A stretch of 64,000 nt of DNA from Arthrobacter alpinus (GCF_001445575.1 NZ_CP013200.1:248001-312000); one strand, 5' to 3'; counted from the stretch's first letter, positions 17,439 to 26,695 are shown. Notes: generated by a model from the letters alone, not told the origin. Program-made: numbers and translations.

Positions 17439-19076
17439 ATGAGCGCAACACTTGTGGCAAAGGACCTTTCCGGCGGCCACGCCCACCGCACCCTGTTCAC
17501 CAACCTCTCCTTCACGGTGGCCCCTGGCGACGTCATTGGCGTGGTCGGCGCCAACGGAGCCGGAAAATCAACACTTTTGAGCCTCCTTGCGGGCGCTGCC
17601 ACCCCGCAGGGCGGCACCGTGAGCACAGCACCGCAGGACGCCTTTGTGGGCTGGCTGCCGCAGGAACATGAACGGATCGACGGCGAGAGCATCGCCGCGT
17701 ACATTGGCCGGCGCACCGGCTGCACGGCCGCCACCAAGGCCATGGAGTCTTCAGCGGAAGCCCTTGGTTCCGGGAATTCCGCTGACGATGACCGTTACGC
17801 CACGGCCCTGGATCACTGGCTGGCCTGCGGTGCCGCAGACCTCGATGAGCGGATCCCGGCCACCCTGGCCGAACTCGGTCTCGATATTGGCCCCGACGCC
17901 GCCATGACAGGGCTTTCGGGCGGGCAGGCCGCCCGTGTTGCCCTGGCCGCGCTCCTGTTGAGCCGCTTCGATATCGTGCTACTGGATGAGCCCACCAATG
18001 ATCTGGATCTGGCAGGGCTGGCCCGGCTCGAGGAGTTCGTGAAGGGGCTGCGCGGCGGCGTGGTGCTGGTGTCCCACGACCGTGAGTTCCTGGCCCGCAC
18101 CATCACCTCGGTGGTTGAGCTGGACCTGGCTCAGAACAAGGTGGGCGTGTATGACGGCGGCTACGATTCCTTCCTCGAGGAACGCGCCATCGCCAAACGC
18201 CATGCCCGTGAGGCCTACGACGAATTCGCAGACAAGAAGGCTGACCTCGTGGGGCGCGCCCGCACGCAGCGTGAATGGAGCTCGCAGGGGGTGCGCAACG
18301 CCATGAAGAAGAGTCCCGACAATGACAAGATTCGCCGCCGGGCAGCCAGCGAATCCTCCGAAAAGCAGGCGCAGAAGGTGAGGCAGATGGAGTCGCGGAT
18401 CGCCCGGCTGGACGAAGTAGAGGAGCCGCGCAAGGAGTGGGCGCTGCAGTTCAGCATTGGTGCTGCCCCGCGCTCCAGCACTGTGGTTTCCACACTCAAC
18501 GAGGCCGTGGTCAGGCAGGGAGAATTCACACTCGGGCCGGTCTCGGCGCAGGTCAACGCTGGCGAGCGCATCGGCATCACTGGCCCCAATGGCGCCGGGA
18601 AGTCCACGCTGCTGAAGCTGCTGCTTGGCCGCATTTCCCCGGACGACGGCGTTGCCTCCTTAGGTGCCAACGTCGCGATCGGTGAGATCGATCAGGCTCG
18701 CAGCCAGTTCCCGGAGGATGCGCCGCTGGGCGACGCATTTGAGTCCTTGGTGCCGGAGATGAATCAGGCCGAAGTTCGCACCCTCCTGGCAAAGTTTGGA
18801 CTCAAGGCCGATCAGGTCACGAGCCCGATCGGAGCACTCTCCCCCGGCGAACGCACCCGAGCCTCACTGGCATTGCTGCAGGCCCGCGGCGTCAATGTAC
18901 TGGTGCTCGATGAGCCCACCAACCATCTTGATCTGCCTGCCATTGAGCAAATGGAAGAAGCTCTGGAAAGCTACGACGGCACACTTCTGCTGGTCACGCA
19001 CGACCGTCGACTGCTTGAAAACGTGCGCTTGGACACCAGATGGGCTGTTTCCGGCGGGCAACTCACCCAGTTGTAA
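17439..19076 (+). CDS. ABC-F family ATPase
   Basis: A 545-residue soluble protein with two ABC domains and no membrane segment. Domain 1: Walker A GANGAGKST near 37, LSGGQ near 155, Walker B DEPTNDLD. An inter-domain linker of about 80 residues rich in Lys/Arg/Glu follows (KRHAREAYDEFADKKADLVGRAR). Domain 2: Walker A GPNGAGKST, signature LSPGE, Walker B DEPTNHLD. ABC-F proteins act on the ribosome, either in translation or as target-protecting resistance factors; which applies here cannot be told. The second signature deviates from LSGGQ, which is common in ABC-F. The start ATG has only a weak ribosome site. Confidence 0.92.
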   Translation: MSATLVAKDLSGGHAHRTLFTNLSFTVAPGDVIGVVGANGAGKSTLLSLLAGAATPQGGTVSTAPQDAFVGWLPQEHERIDGESIAAYIGRRTGCTAATKAMESSAEALGSGNSADDDRYATALDHWLACGAADLDERIPATLAELGLDIGPDAAMTGLSGGQAARVALAALLLSRFDIVLLDEPTNDLDLAGLARLEEFVKGLRGGVVLVSHDREFLARTITSVVELDLAQNKVGVYDGGYDSFLEERAIAKRHAREAYDEFADKKADLVGRARTQREWSSQGVRNAMKKSPDNDKIRRRAASESSEKQAQKVRQMESRIARLDEVEEPRKEWALQFSIGAAPRSSTVVSTLNEAVVRQGEFTLGPVSAQVNAGERIGITGPNGAGKSTLLKLLLGRISPDDGVASLGANVAIGEIDQARSQFPEDAPLGDAFESLVPEMNQAEVRTLLAKFGLKADQVTSPIGALSPGERTRASLALLQARGVNVLVLDEPTNHLDLPAIEQMEEALESYDGTLLLVTHDRRLLENVRLDTRWAVSGGQLTQL

Positions 19077-19100
19077 GAGGCAGCTCCCACTGCCGAGGAA

Positions 19101-19150
19101 TCGCACTAAGAGCCTGAAGAATCACGTGATTCTTCAGGCTCTTAGTGCGA
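19101..19150. terminator. perfect 50-bp palindrome after the ABC-F gene
   Basis: Positions 19101-19125 are the exact reverse complement of 19126-19150, centred on ATCAC|GTGAT, with no spacer. It begins 24 bp after the ABC-F stop. As RNA it forms a very stable hairpin and is the likely transcription end, although no T-run follows. Confidence 0.8.
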
Positions 19151-19563
19151 TGATTCCACACGAAATCTGACCATTCATTAGTAAAACTAATCAATACACT
19201 CAGATTGACTTACCATATCTAAAATGTTGCAATAGGTAACAGGTTTGCTGCTTCTTGGATCTGCAGCAAACTGCTTACCGAATCCCGGTGCAGACTTGCA
19301 CCACACTCCGGTCCCAGACCGCGCCGCTGGCGCATAAACTCTGCAGGACCGCGGGCGGCTCTCCGTCCGATTCTTATGCCGCAGTCATCTCTGCCGCCGC
19401 GCACTTTGCGCTTTATTGTTCTGGCACGGACGCACCGACCACTCGGTCCCATTCCGTCGTTGCTTCAGGGCATGGATTCGAAGCGTTTCTTTGCATGCGT
19501 CTTCAAACAAGCACTTCAGACGACAAAGACAACACAGTGGATCCAAGGGATGAGGAGAACAGC
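19151..19563. other. 413-bp non-coding stretch before the FMO gene
   Basis: The reading frame of the monooxygenase gene stays open upstream to 19255, but the conserved protein begins at 19564, so this stretch is 5' untranslated or promoter sequence. The first part (19165-19240) is clearly AT-richer than its surroundings and includes TTGACT at 19205-19210, a possible -35 element without a convincing -10. I see no riboswitch I can name. Confidence 0.4.
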
Positions 19564-20970
19564 ATGACATTGCGAGTCGGAATCATTGGCGCAGGCCCCA
19601 GCGGCATGGCACAGTTGCGTGCCTTTGAATCAGGACGCCAGAACGGCGCGGACATCCCCGAAATTATGTGCTTTGAGAAGCAGAACGACTGGGGCGGCCA
19701 GTGGAACAGCAGCTGGCGAATTGGTTTGGACAGCCATGGCGAGCCGGTGCACTCCAGCATGTACCGCCACCTGTGGTCCAACGGCCCCAAGGAGTGCCTG
19801 GAATTCACCGACTACTCCTTCGACGAGCACTTCGGCCGCGCCATCTCCTCCTTCCCGCCCCGCGAAGTCCTCTTTGACTACATCAAGGGCCGTGCAGAGA
19901 AGTCAGACGTGCGCAAGTACGTCCAGTTCAACACCGTGGCACGCCACACCACGTACAACGAAGAGACCCAGGAATTCACCCTCACCGTCGAGGACCTGGC
20001 AACCTGCACCACCACCGACCACGTCTTCGACAAGCTGGTTGTCTCCACGGGCCACTTCTCCACCCCAACCGTCCCCGAGTTTGAAGGCATCAACAGCTTC
20101 CCCGGCGAGGTCCTGCACGCCCACGACTTCCGCGGCGCCGAGCGCTTTGCTGGCAAGGCGCTACTGCTCATTGGCAGCAGTTATTCCGCTGAGGACATTG
20201 GCATGCAGGCCCACAAGATGGGTGCCGCCTCCATCACCTTCAGCTACCGCTCTGGACCCATGGGCTTCGACTGGCCCGAGAACACCGTGGAGCGCCCGCT
20301 CGTCACGCATTTCGAGGGCAGCACCGCACACTTCGCCGATGGCACCCAGGGTGAGTTTGACGCCGTCGTACTGTGCACCGGGTACCAGCACAAGTACCCG
20401 TTCCTGCCCAGCGACATGTCATTGAAGTCCAAGAACGTGCTGTACCCGGCGAACCTGTACAAGGGTGTGGTGTGGCAGGGGAACACCAACCTTTTCTACC
20501 TCGGCGCGCAGGATCAGTACTACACATTCAACATGTTTGACGCGCAGGCCTGGTACGTCCGCGATGTCATGACCGGTGCGATCGAGCTGCCGTCCCTTGC
20601 GGCCCGAGAAGCCGATATCCAGCTGTGGCTCGAGCGTCAGGCGGCGCTGCCGGACCACAATGCCGAGGCCGATTTCCAGTCGGATTACCTGCGTGAGCTC
20701 ATCGCCGCCACCGACTACCCGCCCTTCGATTTGGACGCCGTCTCACAGCTGTTCAAAGACTGGATGGGACACAAGGAAAGCGACATCCTGGGCTACCGCG
20801 ACATGGTCCACCGCTCCGTGGTCACCGGCACCATGGCTACCAAGCACCACACCCGCTGGCTCAACGCCATGGACGATTCACTGGGGCGTTACCTCAACGG
20901 CCCGTCACAGAATGTGGACACCACCACCCTGACAGCACTCACCGGCCTGGAGCAGACCGCCAGCAAGTAG
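19564..20970 (+). CDS. flavin-containing monooxygenase, trimethylamine monooxygenase-like
   Basis: A 468-residue FMO. The ATG at 19564 follows GGATGAGGAG. Motifs are the FAD Rossmann GIIGAGPSGMAQLRAF (residues 6-21), KQNDWGGQWN, the FMO fingerprint FPGEVLHAHDFR near 180, the NADPH Rossmann LLIGSSYSAEDIG near 205, and LCTGYQHKYPFL near 275. The wording closely follows bacterial trimethylamine monooxygenase (Tmm) as I remember it: EPVHSSMYRHLWSNGPKECLEF, YKGVVWQGN, YTFNMFDAQAWYVRDV and TGTMATKHH. Tmm oxidises trimethylamine to its N-oxide with NADPH and O2. No other methylamine gene is nearby, so the substrate remains an inference. Confidence 0.88.
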   Translation: MTLRVGIIGAGPSGMAQLRAFESGRQNGADIPEIMCFEKQNDWGGQWNSSWRIGLDSHGEPVHSSMYRHLWSNGPKECLEFTDYSFDEHFGRAISSFPPREVLFDYIKGRAEKSDVRKYVQFNTVARHTTYNEETQEFTLTVEDLATCTTTDHVFDKLVVSTGHFSTPTVPEFEGINSFPGEVLHAHDFRGAERFAGKALLLIGSSYSAEDIGMQAHKMGAASITFSYRSGPMGFDWPENTVERPLVTHFEGSTAHFADGTQGEFDAVVLCTGYQHKYPFLPSDMSLKSKNVLYPANLYKGVVWQGNTNLFYLGAQDQYYTFNMFDAQAWYVRDVMTGAIELPSLAAREADIQLWLERQAALPDHNAEADFQSDYLRELIAATDYPPFDLDAVSQLFKDWMGHKESDILGYRDMVHRSVVTGTMATKHHTRWLNAMDDSLGRYLNGPSQNVDTTTLTALTGLEQTASK

Positions 20971-20986
20971 CCAACGCGTTTCCGGC

Positions 20987-21410
20987 TGGACACCGCACGC
21001 ACTGACGCGGGCCAAGGCCGACCCTGCCTACGGCGCATTCCTCATGCTGTGGGTTGGCTTCATTGCCATCGCGCTGATCATGGGAATCGACAAGTTTTTC
21101 AATCTGCTCACCAACTGGGAGAGTTACCTAGCCCCGTGGATTGAGAACCTGTCCGCGTTCAGCACGCAGGGAACCATGATGGCGATCGGCATTGTCGAGG
21201 CCATCGCCGCCATTGCCATGGTGCTGCGCCCGCGCTAAGCAGCGTTCTTCGTGGCACAGTGGCTGGCTGGCATCATTGTGAACCTGCTGACGTACTCAGG
21301 CTTCCACGATGTGGCGCTGCGGCTTCGACCTACTCGTGGCAGCACTGGCCCTGGCAGTTTTGGCCCGGACCTATACGAAGCCCGGCTTCCGCAAGGGCGG
21401 TATGAAGTAA
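20987..21410 (+). pseudogene. decayed DoxX-like membrane protein
   Basis: Reading on from 20987 gives a membrane protein (AYGAFLMLWVGFIAIALIMGIDKFFNLL, then GIVEAIAAIAMVLRPR) that stops at TAA 21236-21238. The same frame continues straight after the stop with AAFFVAQWLAGIIVNLLTYSGFHDVALR. A frameshift near 21315 then leads into GFDLLVAALALAVLARTYTKPG, ending at 21410. Joined, these pieces give the four-helix DoxX-type layout (helix, loop with DKFF, helix, helix, DIALRDF-like turn, helix). So one nonsense codon and one frameshift separate it from a working gene. It follows the FMO gene by 16 bp and has no clear start codon of its own. Confidence 0.65.
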
Positions 21411-21505
21411 CCCGGGTGTGCAGGTCAGCAGGCTCTGCAGCAGTTTGACGGCCCCGGACTGCAATCACCGCGACCGCAACCCCTGAACCTGCGTACCGTT
21501 AACGG

Positions 21506-21542
21506 CTAATGGTGCGCCACTCATTGAGTGGCGCACCATTAG
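21506..21542. terminator. 18-bp stem hairpin between convergent units
   Basis: CTAATGGTGCGCCACTCA (21506-21523), a single T, then its exact complement at 21525-21542. It separates the decayed rightward gene from the leftward ccsB gene and can stop transcription from either side. Confidence 0.8.
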
Positions 21543-21615
21543 GGTGTAACCGTACGCACAAGCATGACAACCGCGCGAGATTTAGAACTGCGAGATGTAG
21601 AACTGCGAGGGAAGG

Positions 21616-22692
21616 CTAGCCACCCACGCCGGCGTAGGAGTGCAAGCCGGAGAAGTAGACGTTCACAATGGTGAAGTTGAAGACCACGCAGAGGTAACCT
21701 ACAATGGACAGCCACGCAGCGCGAGTACCCGTCCAGCCCTTGGTTGCGCGAGCGTGGAGGTAGCCGGCGTAGACCACCCAGATCACAAAGGACCAGACTT
21801 CCTTGGTGTCCCAGCCCCAGAAGCGGCCCCAGGCCTTTTCGGCCCAGATGGAACCGAACATGACAGTTACGGTCCAGCCCACAAAAGCAATGCCGTTGAT
21901 GCGGTAGGAAAGGTTTTCCAAGCTCAATGCCGTGGGGACCAGCCGCATTACGGGTGCCCTGTCCGGCTTTCCGGCGGCAATGGCCGTTTCACGCTTGGCC
22001 TGGAACAGTTGCAGCACCGACATGGCGAAGGTGATGGTGAAGAATGACGATGACAGCACCGCAATGGAAACGTGGATGATCAGCCAGTAACTCTGCAGTG
22101 CCGGGACCAGGTGACCCACAGGTGTCCAAAAGGACACCGATGCGGCAACGATCATGATCAGCACCAGGCCAATCACAAAGGTTCCCAAGAAGCGCAGATC
22201 ACGGCGGGTGAGCACCAGCAAGAACACCACGGCAACCATGAAGGAGCCGGTTGTGCAGAATTCGTACATATTGCCCCACGGCACACGCCCTGCGGCCAGC
22301 CCGCGGAAGACTACGGCAAATCCCTGAACCACGGCGGCCACAACAGTCAGCGCCACGGCCACACGTGCCACCACCCGGCGCTCCTTGCCGTAGCGCATGG
22401 AGTCACCTGCCGTGATCCCGTCGGAGCCCGCATGGGTCTTACTACTGGGACGCACGCCTCGATCCTGAGGGCCGGTTTCAAGGCCCTGTCCGGCGGCACC
22501 CCGGGCGCCAACTCCTGCTAGGGCACTGGCCGGATTGGCAGCGGCTTGCTCCGCAGCCATACCCTTCTTGGCCGCCTGGCTGAACGTGAACAAGTCCCAG
22601 GCATAGGCGCAGAATGCCACCGCGTACGCCATACCGGCCACCAGCATGAGCTGTTCGCTGAGTTGGGCAAAGCCCTCATTGATTTCTTGCAT
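21616..22692 (-). CDS. ccsB: cytochrome c biogenesis protein CcsB (ResC)
   Basis: A 358-residue polytopic membrane protein, the CcsA/CcsB heme-handling partner of ResB in system II cytochrome c maturation. The tryptophan-rich heme-binding WWD motif reads WGRFWGWDTKEVWSFVIW near 285, and the last helices carry the conserved GLHSYAG histidine. The N-terminal helix is followed by a variable cytoplasmic insert of about 70 residues (AAKKGMAAEQAAANPASALAG onward). ATG at 22692 shares a base with the ResB stop (TAATG). Together with ResB it exports heme and ligates it to apocytochromes outside the membrane. Confidence 0.95.
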   Translation of the reverse strand: MQEINEGFAQLSEQLMLVAGMAYAVAFCAYAWDLFTFSQAAKKGMAAEQAAANPASALAGVGARGAAGQGLETGPQDRGVRPSSKTHAGSDGITAGDSMRYGKERRVVARVAVALTVVAAVVQGFAVVFRGLAAGRVPWGNMYEFCTTGSFMVAVVFLLVLTRRDLRFLGTFVIGLVLIMIVAASVSFWTPVGHLVPALQSYWLIIHVSIAVLSSSFFTITFAMSVLQLFQAKRETAIAAGKPDRAPVMRLVPTALSLENLSYRINGIAFVGWTVTVMFGSIWAEKAWGRFWGWDTKEVWSFVIWVVYAGYLHARATKGWTGTRAAWLSIVGYLCVVFNFTIVNVYFSGLHSYAGVGG

Positions 22693-24401
22693 TACTGATC
22701 CTTAGTTGCGGGGGTAGTCCCGGGTGCGGAGTCGGCGGTTGTTCTTGAAGTCTGCTCACCATTTTGCTCTGTATCGTCCATTGGCACCAGCCATTTGTTA
22801 TGCAGGGCCTTATTAATGGCCTCATATTCGCCGGCCAGGCGATGGTCTTCACCGCGGGCCAACAGTCCGAACTCGACCATGGTGCGCCCATCAGGATGGT
22901 TCCCTGTGCGGACCCAGACACGGCGACGGTTCAGGAACAAGGATCCAATGAGACCAAGCAAAGCCAGCACTGCAAAGACCAGCACATAACCCTGAGCTGG
23001 GTCGTGGCGGATGTCCAGGGCAGCGAAACGCTTGATGCCATCAAAGCTGATGGAACCGTTGTTGTCAGGCAATTTTGCGGTCTGCCCCGGCGCCAAGACG
23101 ATGCCGCCAGCGTCCAGGTTACGGGAGTTAATCTCCGTCATTTTCGAGGTGTCCAGCGTGTAGACGTTGCGGGGAACGCCGTTATCCAAACCGAGATCGC
23201 CTGTGTAAGCGTTCAAATTCAGCTGGGGATTCATGGGGTCCGGGTCAGAGCCATAGGAAACACCGTCGTCACCCACCATGGCTGTGGGGAGGAAGAAGCC
23301 CACAAAACCCAACTGCTTCGGCTTGGCATCGGGTGCCTTGATCACCACGAGCGAGGTGTAAGCACCATCGGTGGGGATGGTGATAACTGGGCCCTGGAAG
23401 GTGACCTTGCCCTCACCATCGGTGATGGTGACGACGGGTGCGTAGCCATTGCCCACGAGGTAAAGATTGGTGCCGCCAACGGCGAGCGGATCGTTGACCT
23501 TCAAGGTTCTGGTTTCCGCCTTCCCATCCACACCGTCCTTGACGGTCACAGTGGCGTTGAAGTCCAACGGCTGTCCGTAGTGGGCCACCGTCGAGCGGTC
23601 ATATTTGACTACCAACTTATCCAGCGTGGCCGAATAGGGACTTAACTTGGTGTCACCGAAGTTGGCGCCGGGCGTGAACGTGTCATAGCTGCTCAAGGTA
23701 TTGACGAACGTTTCACCTTCAACCAGCACGCGCTGGCCGCTGTAGCCAAACATTCCACTGAAGGCCACGGCCGCCAGCACACCGATCATGGCCGTGTGGA
23801 AGACCAGATTGCCCACTTCTTTCAGGAAGCCGATCTCGGCACCCACAGAGGGGCGGTCAGTATCCAGATCGCGCACATCCACCCGGTAGCCGCGGGACTT
23901 CAGGATGGCAGCAGCATCTGCGACAGCAATTGAGGCGTCCACACCACTGCCGGCAGGGACGGTGACAGTTCCGTATTCGGCGAGCCGGGAGAGGCGTTTG
24001 GGCGTCCTGGGCGGGGCCGAGCGCATAGCCTTCCAGTGGATCTTTGCCCGTGGAAAGACACAGCCAATCAAGGATGTGAAGAGCAGCAGGTAAATGGCGG
24101 CGAACCACGGCGAGGAGTAAACGTCAAAGAGCTTGAACCAGTCCATGACGGGCCCGGAACCGGGGTTGTCCTTCAGGTACTGCGTGACCTCGGATGGAGC
24201 GGAGGAACGCTGCGGGAACAATGACCCAGGTACTGCCGCGACGGCAAGCATCAACAGCAGGAACAAGGCGGTGCGCATGCTTGTCAGTTGCCGCCAAGCC
24301 CACCGGATCATCCCGAAGAAGCCAAGCTGCGGCAGGACAACCTCGCTGCCTTCAGCCTTGGGCACTTTGCCCTGGGGTTCTTTCACTACTGTCTCTTTCA
24401 T
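22692..24401 (-). CDS. resB: cytochrome c biogenesis protein ResB
   Basis: A 569-residue ResB-family protein: three N-terminal membrane helices (near 35, 95 and 195), a large extracytoplasmic domain of about 250 residues, and a fourth helix near 470 (GYVLVFAVLALLGLIGSLFLNRRRVWVR). MRTALFLLLMLAVAAVPGSLFPQR is the ResB N-terminal signature. It starts at 24401, overlapping the CcdA stop by one base (TAATG), and its stop overlaps the ccsB start in the same way, so the three genes are translationally coupled. Confidence 0.95.
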   Translation of the reverse strand: MKETVVKEPQGKVPKAEGSEVVLPQLGFFGMIRWAWRQLTSMRTALFLLLMLAVAAVPGSLFPQRSSAPSEVTQYLKDNPGSGPVMDWFKLFDVYSSPWFAAIYLLLFTSLIGCVFPRAKIHWKAMRSAPPRTPKRLSRLAEYGTVTVPAGSGVDASIAVADAAAILKSRGYRVDVRDLDTDRPSVGAEIGFLKEVGNLVFHTAMIGVLAAVAFSGMFGYSGQRVLVEGETFVNTLSSYDTFTPGANFGDTKLSPYSATLDKLVVKYDRSTVAHYGQPLDFNATVTVKDGVDGKAETRTLKVNDPLAVGGTNLYLVGNGYAPVVTITDGEGKVTFQGPVITIPTDGAYTSLVVIKAPDAKPKQLGFVGFFLPTAMVGDDGVSYGSDPDPMNPQLNLNAYTGDLGLDNGVPRNVYTLDTSKMTEINSRNLDAGGIVLAPGQTAKLPDNNGSISFDGIKRFAALDIRHDPAQGYVLVFAVLALLGLIGSLFLNRRRVWVRTGNHPDGRTMVEFGLLARGEDHRLAGEYEAINKALHNKWLVPMDDTEQNGEQTSRTTADSAPGTTPATKDQ

Positions 24402-25156
24402 TAGATTGGCAATCTCACATCATTGGCAAACCAAAGTTGCAGGTCATTGATCCACGTTCCCCACAACCCGGACACCATCAAAATACCGAGGGCGATCAGC
24501 ATGCCGCCGCCAAAGTATTGGAGTCCGCGGCGATGTTTGCGGAAGAACGCGAGGGCGCCCAGACCTCGGCGGGCACCCAATGCAATCAGCAGGAACGGTA
24601 ATCCCAACCCCATGCAGTAGATAAACGTCAAGAACGCGCCCTTGGCGGCGTTTGAGCCGTCGGAGAACGCGAGTAATTGCACGGCGCTGAAGGTGGGGCC
24701 AATGCAGGGCGCCCAGCCCAATCCAAAGGTTACGCCCAAAACCGGCGCGCCCCACAGTCCAGCCGGTGGCTTCGCATGGATCTTGGCTTCGCTCTGGAAC
24801 CAGCTCATCCCGCCGAGGAAAACTACACCCATGAGAATCACCACCACGCCCAGCACCTGGGTGACCCATGCGGCGTCGGGCCCCATGAGCCACGCACCCA
24901 ACTGGCCGAATACCGCGCCAATGAGGACAAAAACTACGGAGAACCCCAGCACGAACAGGCCGATCCCGGCGAACATTCGGCCACGTCGCTGGTTTTCCAG
25001 ATCCGCACCCGTCAGGCCGCTGACGTAGCCCAAGTAACCGGGGACCAGCGGCAGCACGCATGGCGAAAGGAAGGAGACTAGACCGGCCAGCAAGGCCACC
25101 GGCATGGCCAGCAGCATCGAGCCACTCAGGATTGCCTCGGCAAAGGGATTGTTCAT
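24401..25156 (-). CDS. ccdA: cytochrome c biogenesis thiol transporter CcdA
   Basis: A 251-residue six-helix CcdA/DsbD-beta protein that carries reducing power from thioredoxin across the membrane to the outer thiol protein next door. Both redox cysteines are visible in their pseudo-repeat contexts: LSPCVLPLVPGYLGYVSG near residue 32 and LGWAPCIGPTFSAVQLL near 146. The gene lies 14 bp after the TlpA-like gene and overlaps resB by one base. Confidence 0.95.
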   Translation of the reverse strand: MNNPFAEAILSGSMLLAMPVALLAGLVSFLSPCVLPLVPGYLGYVSGLTGADLENQRRGRMFAGIGLFVLGFSVVFVLIGAVFGQLGAWLMGPDAAWVTQVLGVVVILMGVVFLGGMSWFQSEAKIHAKPPAGLWGAPVLGVTFGLGWAPCIGPTFSAVQLLAFSDGSNAAKGAFLTFIYCMGLGLPFLLIALGARRGLGALAFFRKHRRGLQYFGGGMLIALGILMVSGLWGTWINDLQLWFANDVRLPI

Positions 25157-25170
25157 GGGTTAAGGGGCCG

Positions 25171-25770
25171 CTAGTTTTCCGCCAGCGCGGAGGTGATGAG
25201 CGCCTTTAAGGTGCCCTTCTCGGCAACGCCGAGGATACGGGCCGATACGCGGCCCTTCTTATCCAGCACCAGCGTGGTGGGAACGGCAGCCGGGGGCACA
25301 TACTTCGTCATGGCCAACAGGACGCCGCCGTCCTTGTCCGCAACGCTGGGGTAGCTCAGCCCAAAGTTGCGCTCAAAAGCTTCTGCGGCGGCCTTGTCAT
25401 CGCGCACGTTGATGCCCAGGAATTCAACGCCTTGCGCTTTGAAGTCCGTGTGCAGCACCTGCATGTCCGGTGCCTCAATGCGGCAAGGGGCACAGGCCGC
25501 GTACCAAAAATTGAGCACCGCGACCTTGCCGGCGAAATCCGCGGCGGCCACCTTTGTACCGTCGAACAAGGTGCCCTGGAATTCCACGGCGTCTTTACGG
25601 TCAGTGGCACCATATTCGGTGACGGAGCCGTCACCGGCAATGTAGTTCTTGTTATCGCCGGCGTTGGCTTGCTTCGCCAAAGGGTCCTCACTGGTGCAGG
25701 CAGCCAGCACAGCAGTCAGTGCGGCACCACCAGTGACAAGGAGTGTTCTACGGCTCATCGAAGAAGTCAC
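25171..25770 (-). CDS. TlpA/ResA-family thiol-disulfide lipoprotein
   Basis: A thioredoxin-fold protein of about 199 residues. The N-terminus SRRTLLVTGGAALTAVLAAC has a twin arginine and an LAAC lipobox, so it is probably a lipoprotein. The redox centre is CAPC in FWYAACAPCRIEAPDM. It should reduce apocytochrome c cysteines (ResA role) with electrons from CcdA. The frame opens with a GTG at 25770, and an ATG at 25758 is equally possible; neither has a clear ribosome site. The order phosphatase, TlpA-like, CcdA, ResB, CcsB is the same as I recall for Mycobacterium Rv0525-Rv0529. Confidence 0.9.
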   Translation of the reverse strand: MTSSMSRRTLLVTGGAALTAVLAACTSEDPLAKQANAGDNKNYIAGDGSVTEYGATDRKDAVEFQGTLFDGTKVAAADFAGKVAVLNFWYAACAPCRIEAPDMQVLHTDFKAQGVEFLGINVRDDKAAAEAFERNFGLSYPSVADKDGGVLLAMTKYVPPAAVPTTLVLDKKGRVSARILGVAEKGTLKALITSALAEN

Positions 25771-25868
25771 GGAGCAGGTCTTTCAGTTCATGGGGAGGCC
25801 ATTGAGCAGACGCAGAAATGGCATTATCTTCTACGCTACGTCGAATAGCTGATGATCAGCTGTGTGCG

Positions 25869-26531
25869 TTACGCGCCAGGGGTGGTTGCGGCGCCGGGCA
25901 AAAGTGCCGCCGCCGGTTCGCTGTAGCTCACGTCCACAATGTCATCGCCCTCGAACGTCAAGGACGTCAGGGACGCCAAGGTGCATTCGCGGTTGCGCGG
26001 ATCATGCCAGAGGCGCTTGCCCTCGGCGCTGCGTCGCGTGGAGAAGATGGGTAGCTGGTGGCTGACCATGATGGCCTGTGCGCCGTCGCCGCCAATGTCG
26101 AAGGCACGACGGCGGGCATCGCGTGCCGCTTCGAGCATGCGGTCCGCTTGGGCTTGGTACGCCTCGCCCCAAGAGGGTTTGAAGGGGTTTACAAAGTAAG
26201 GCCAGTGCTTGGTCTTGCGCAGCTCGGCCTTGCTCATGACCAATCCCTCGAAGTGGTTCTCCGCTTCGATGATGCGCGGGTCAGTCACAATTTCTAGGCC
26301 TAGTGCCTCGGCCGTGGGCTGTGCCGTCTCTTGGGCGCGGGTCAACGGTGAGGCCACCAAATAAACCGGGGCGTCGCCGCTGTTCTTCAAAGCAGCAAAG
26401 TGCTCCGCAACCATCACTGCCATGGCGCGCCCGCGCTCGGAGAGGTGGAACTCAGGGAGCCGGCCGTAGAGGACGCCATCGGGGTTAAAAACCTCGCCGT
26501 GGCGCAGAAGATGAACAGTTACTCGGGACAT
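25869..26531 (-). CDS. histidine phosphatase family protein
   Basis: A 220-residue phosphoglycerate-mutase-like phosphatase. The catalytic histidine is in VHLLRHGEVFNPDGVLYGR (residues 6-24), the acid/base region is FEGLVMSKAE, and the second histidine is in IMVSHQLPI. Substrate unknown; this gene accompanies the cytochrome c maturation cluster in many actinobacteria without a demonstrated link. It is the first gene of the leftward unit, divergent from yceI across 164 bp. Confidence 0.9.
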   Translation of the reverse strand: MSRVTVHLLRHGEVFNPDGVLYGRLPEFHLSERGRAMAVMVAEHFAALKNSGDAPVYLVASPLTRAQETAQPTAEALGLEIVTDPRIIEAENHFEGLVMSKAELRKTKHWPYFVNPFKPSWGEAYQAQADRMLEAARDARRRAFDIGGDGAQAIMVSHQLPIFSTRRSAEGKRLWHDPRNRECTLASLTSLTFEGDDIVDVSYSEPAAALLPGAATTPGA

Positions 26532-26695
26532 GTTTCCCAGTTTCTCAAAGTTAGTTGGTTTGGGGTTAATCCGCCGCTGCTAAAGTTTTTTTGAAACACG
26601 GGAATATTAGATGCAAACGCATGCTTATACCTTTCGAAGGTCAACCACAGCGGCTGTCCTGCTCTTGCTTCATAAACTATTTCAAGGAGTTCCAC

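Noticed and set aside
19255..19563. N-terminal extension of the FMO protein
   Set aside because: The Rossmann motif must sit within the first residues; the ATG at 19564 has a good ribosome site and the upstream peptide is Cys/Thr-rich noise.
19586..20425. Long rightward frame of 279 codons inside the FMO gene
   Set aside because: Product is Ser/Thr/Pro/Arg-rich low-complexity in the +1 frame of a clear flavin monooxygenase; a shadow.
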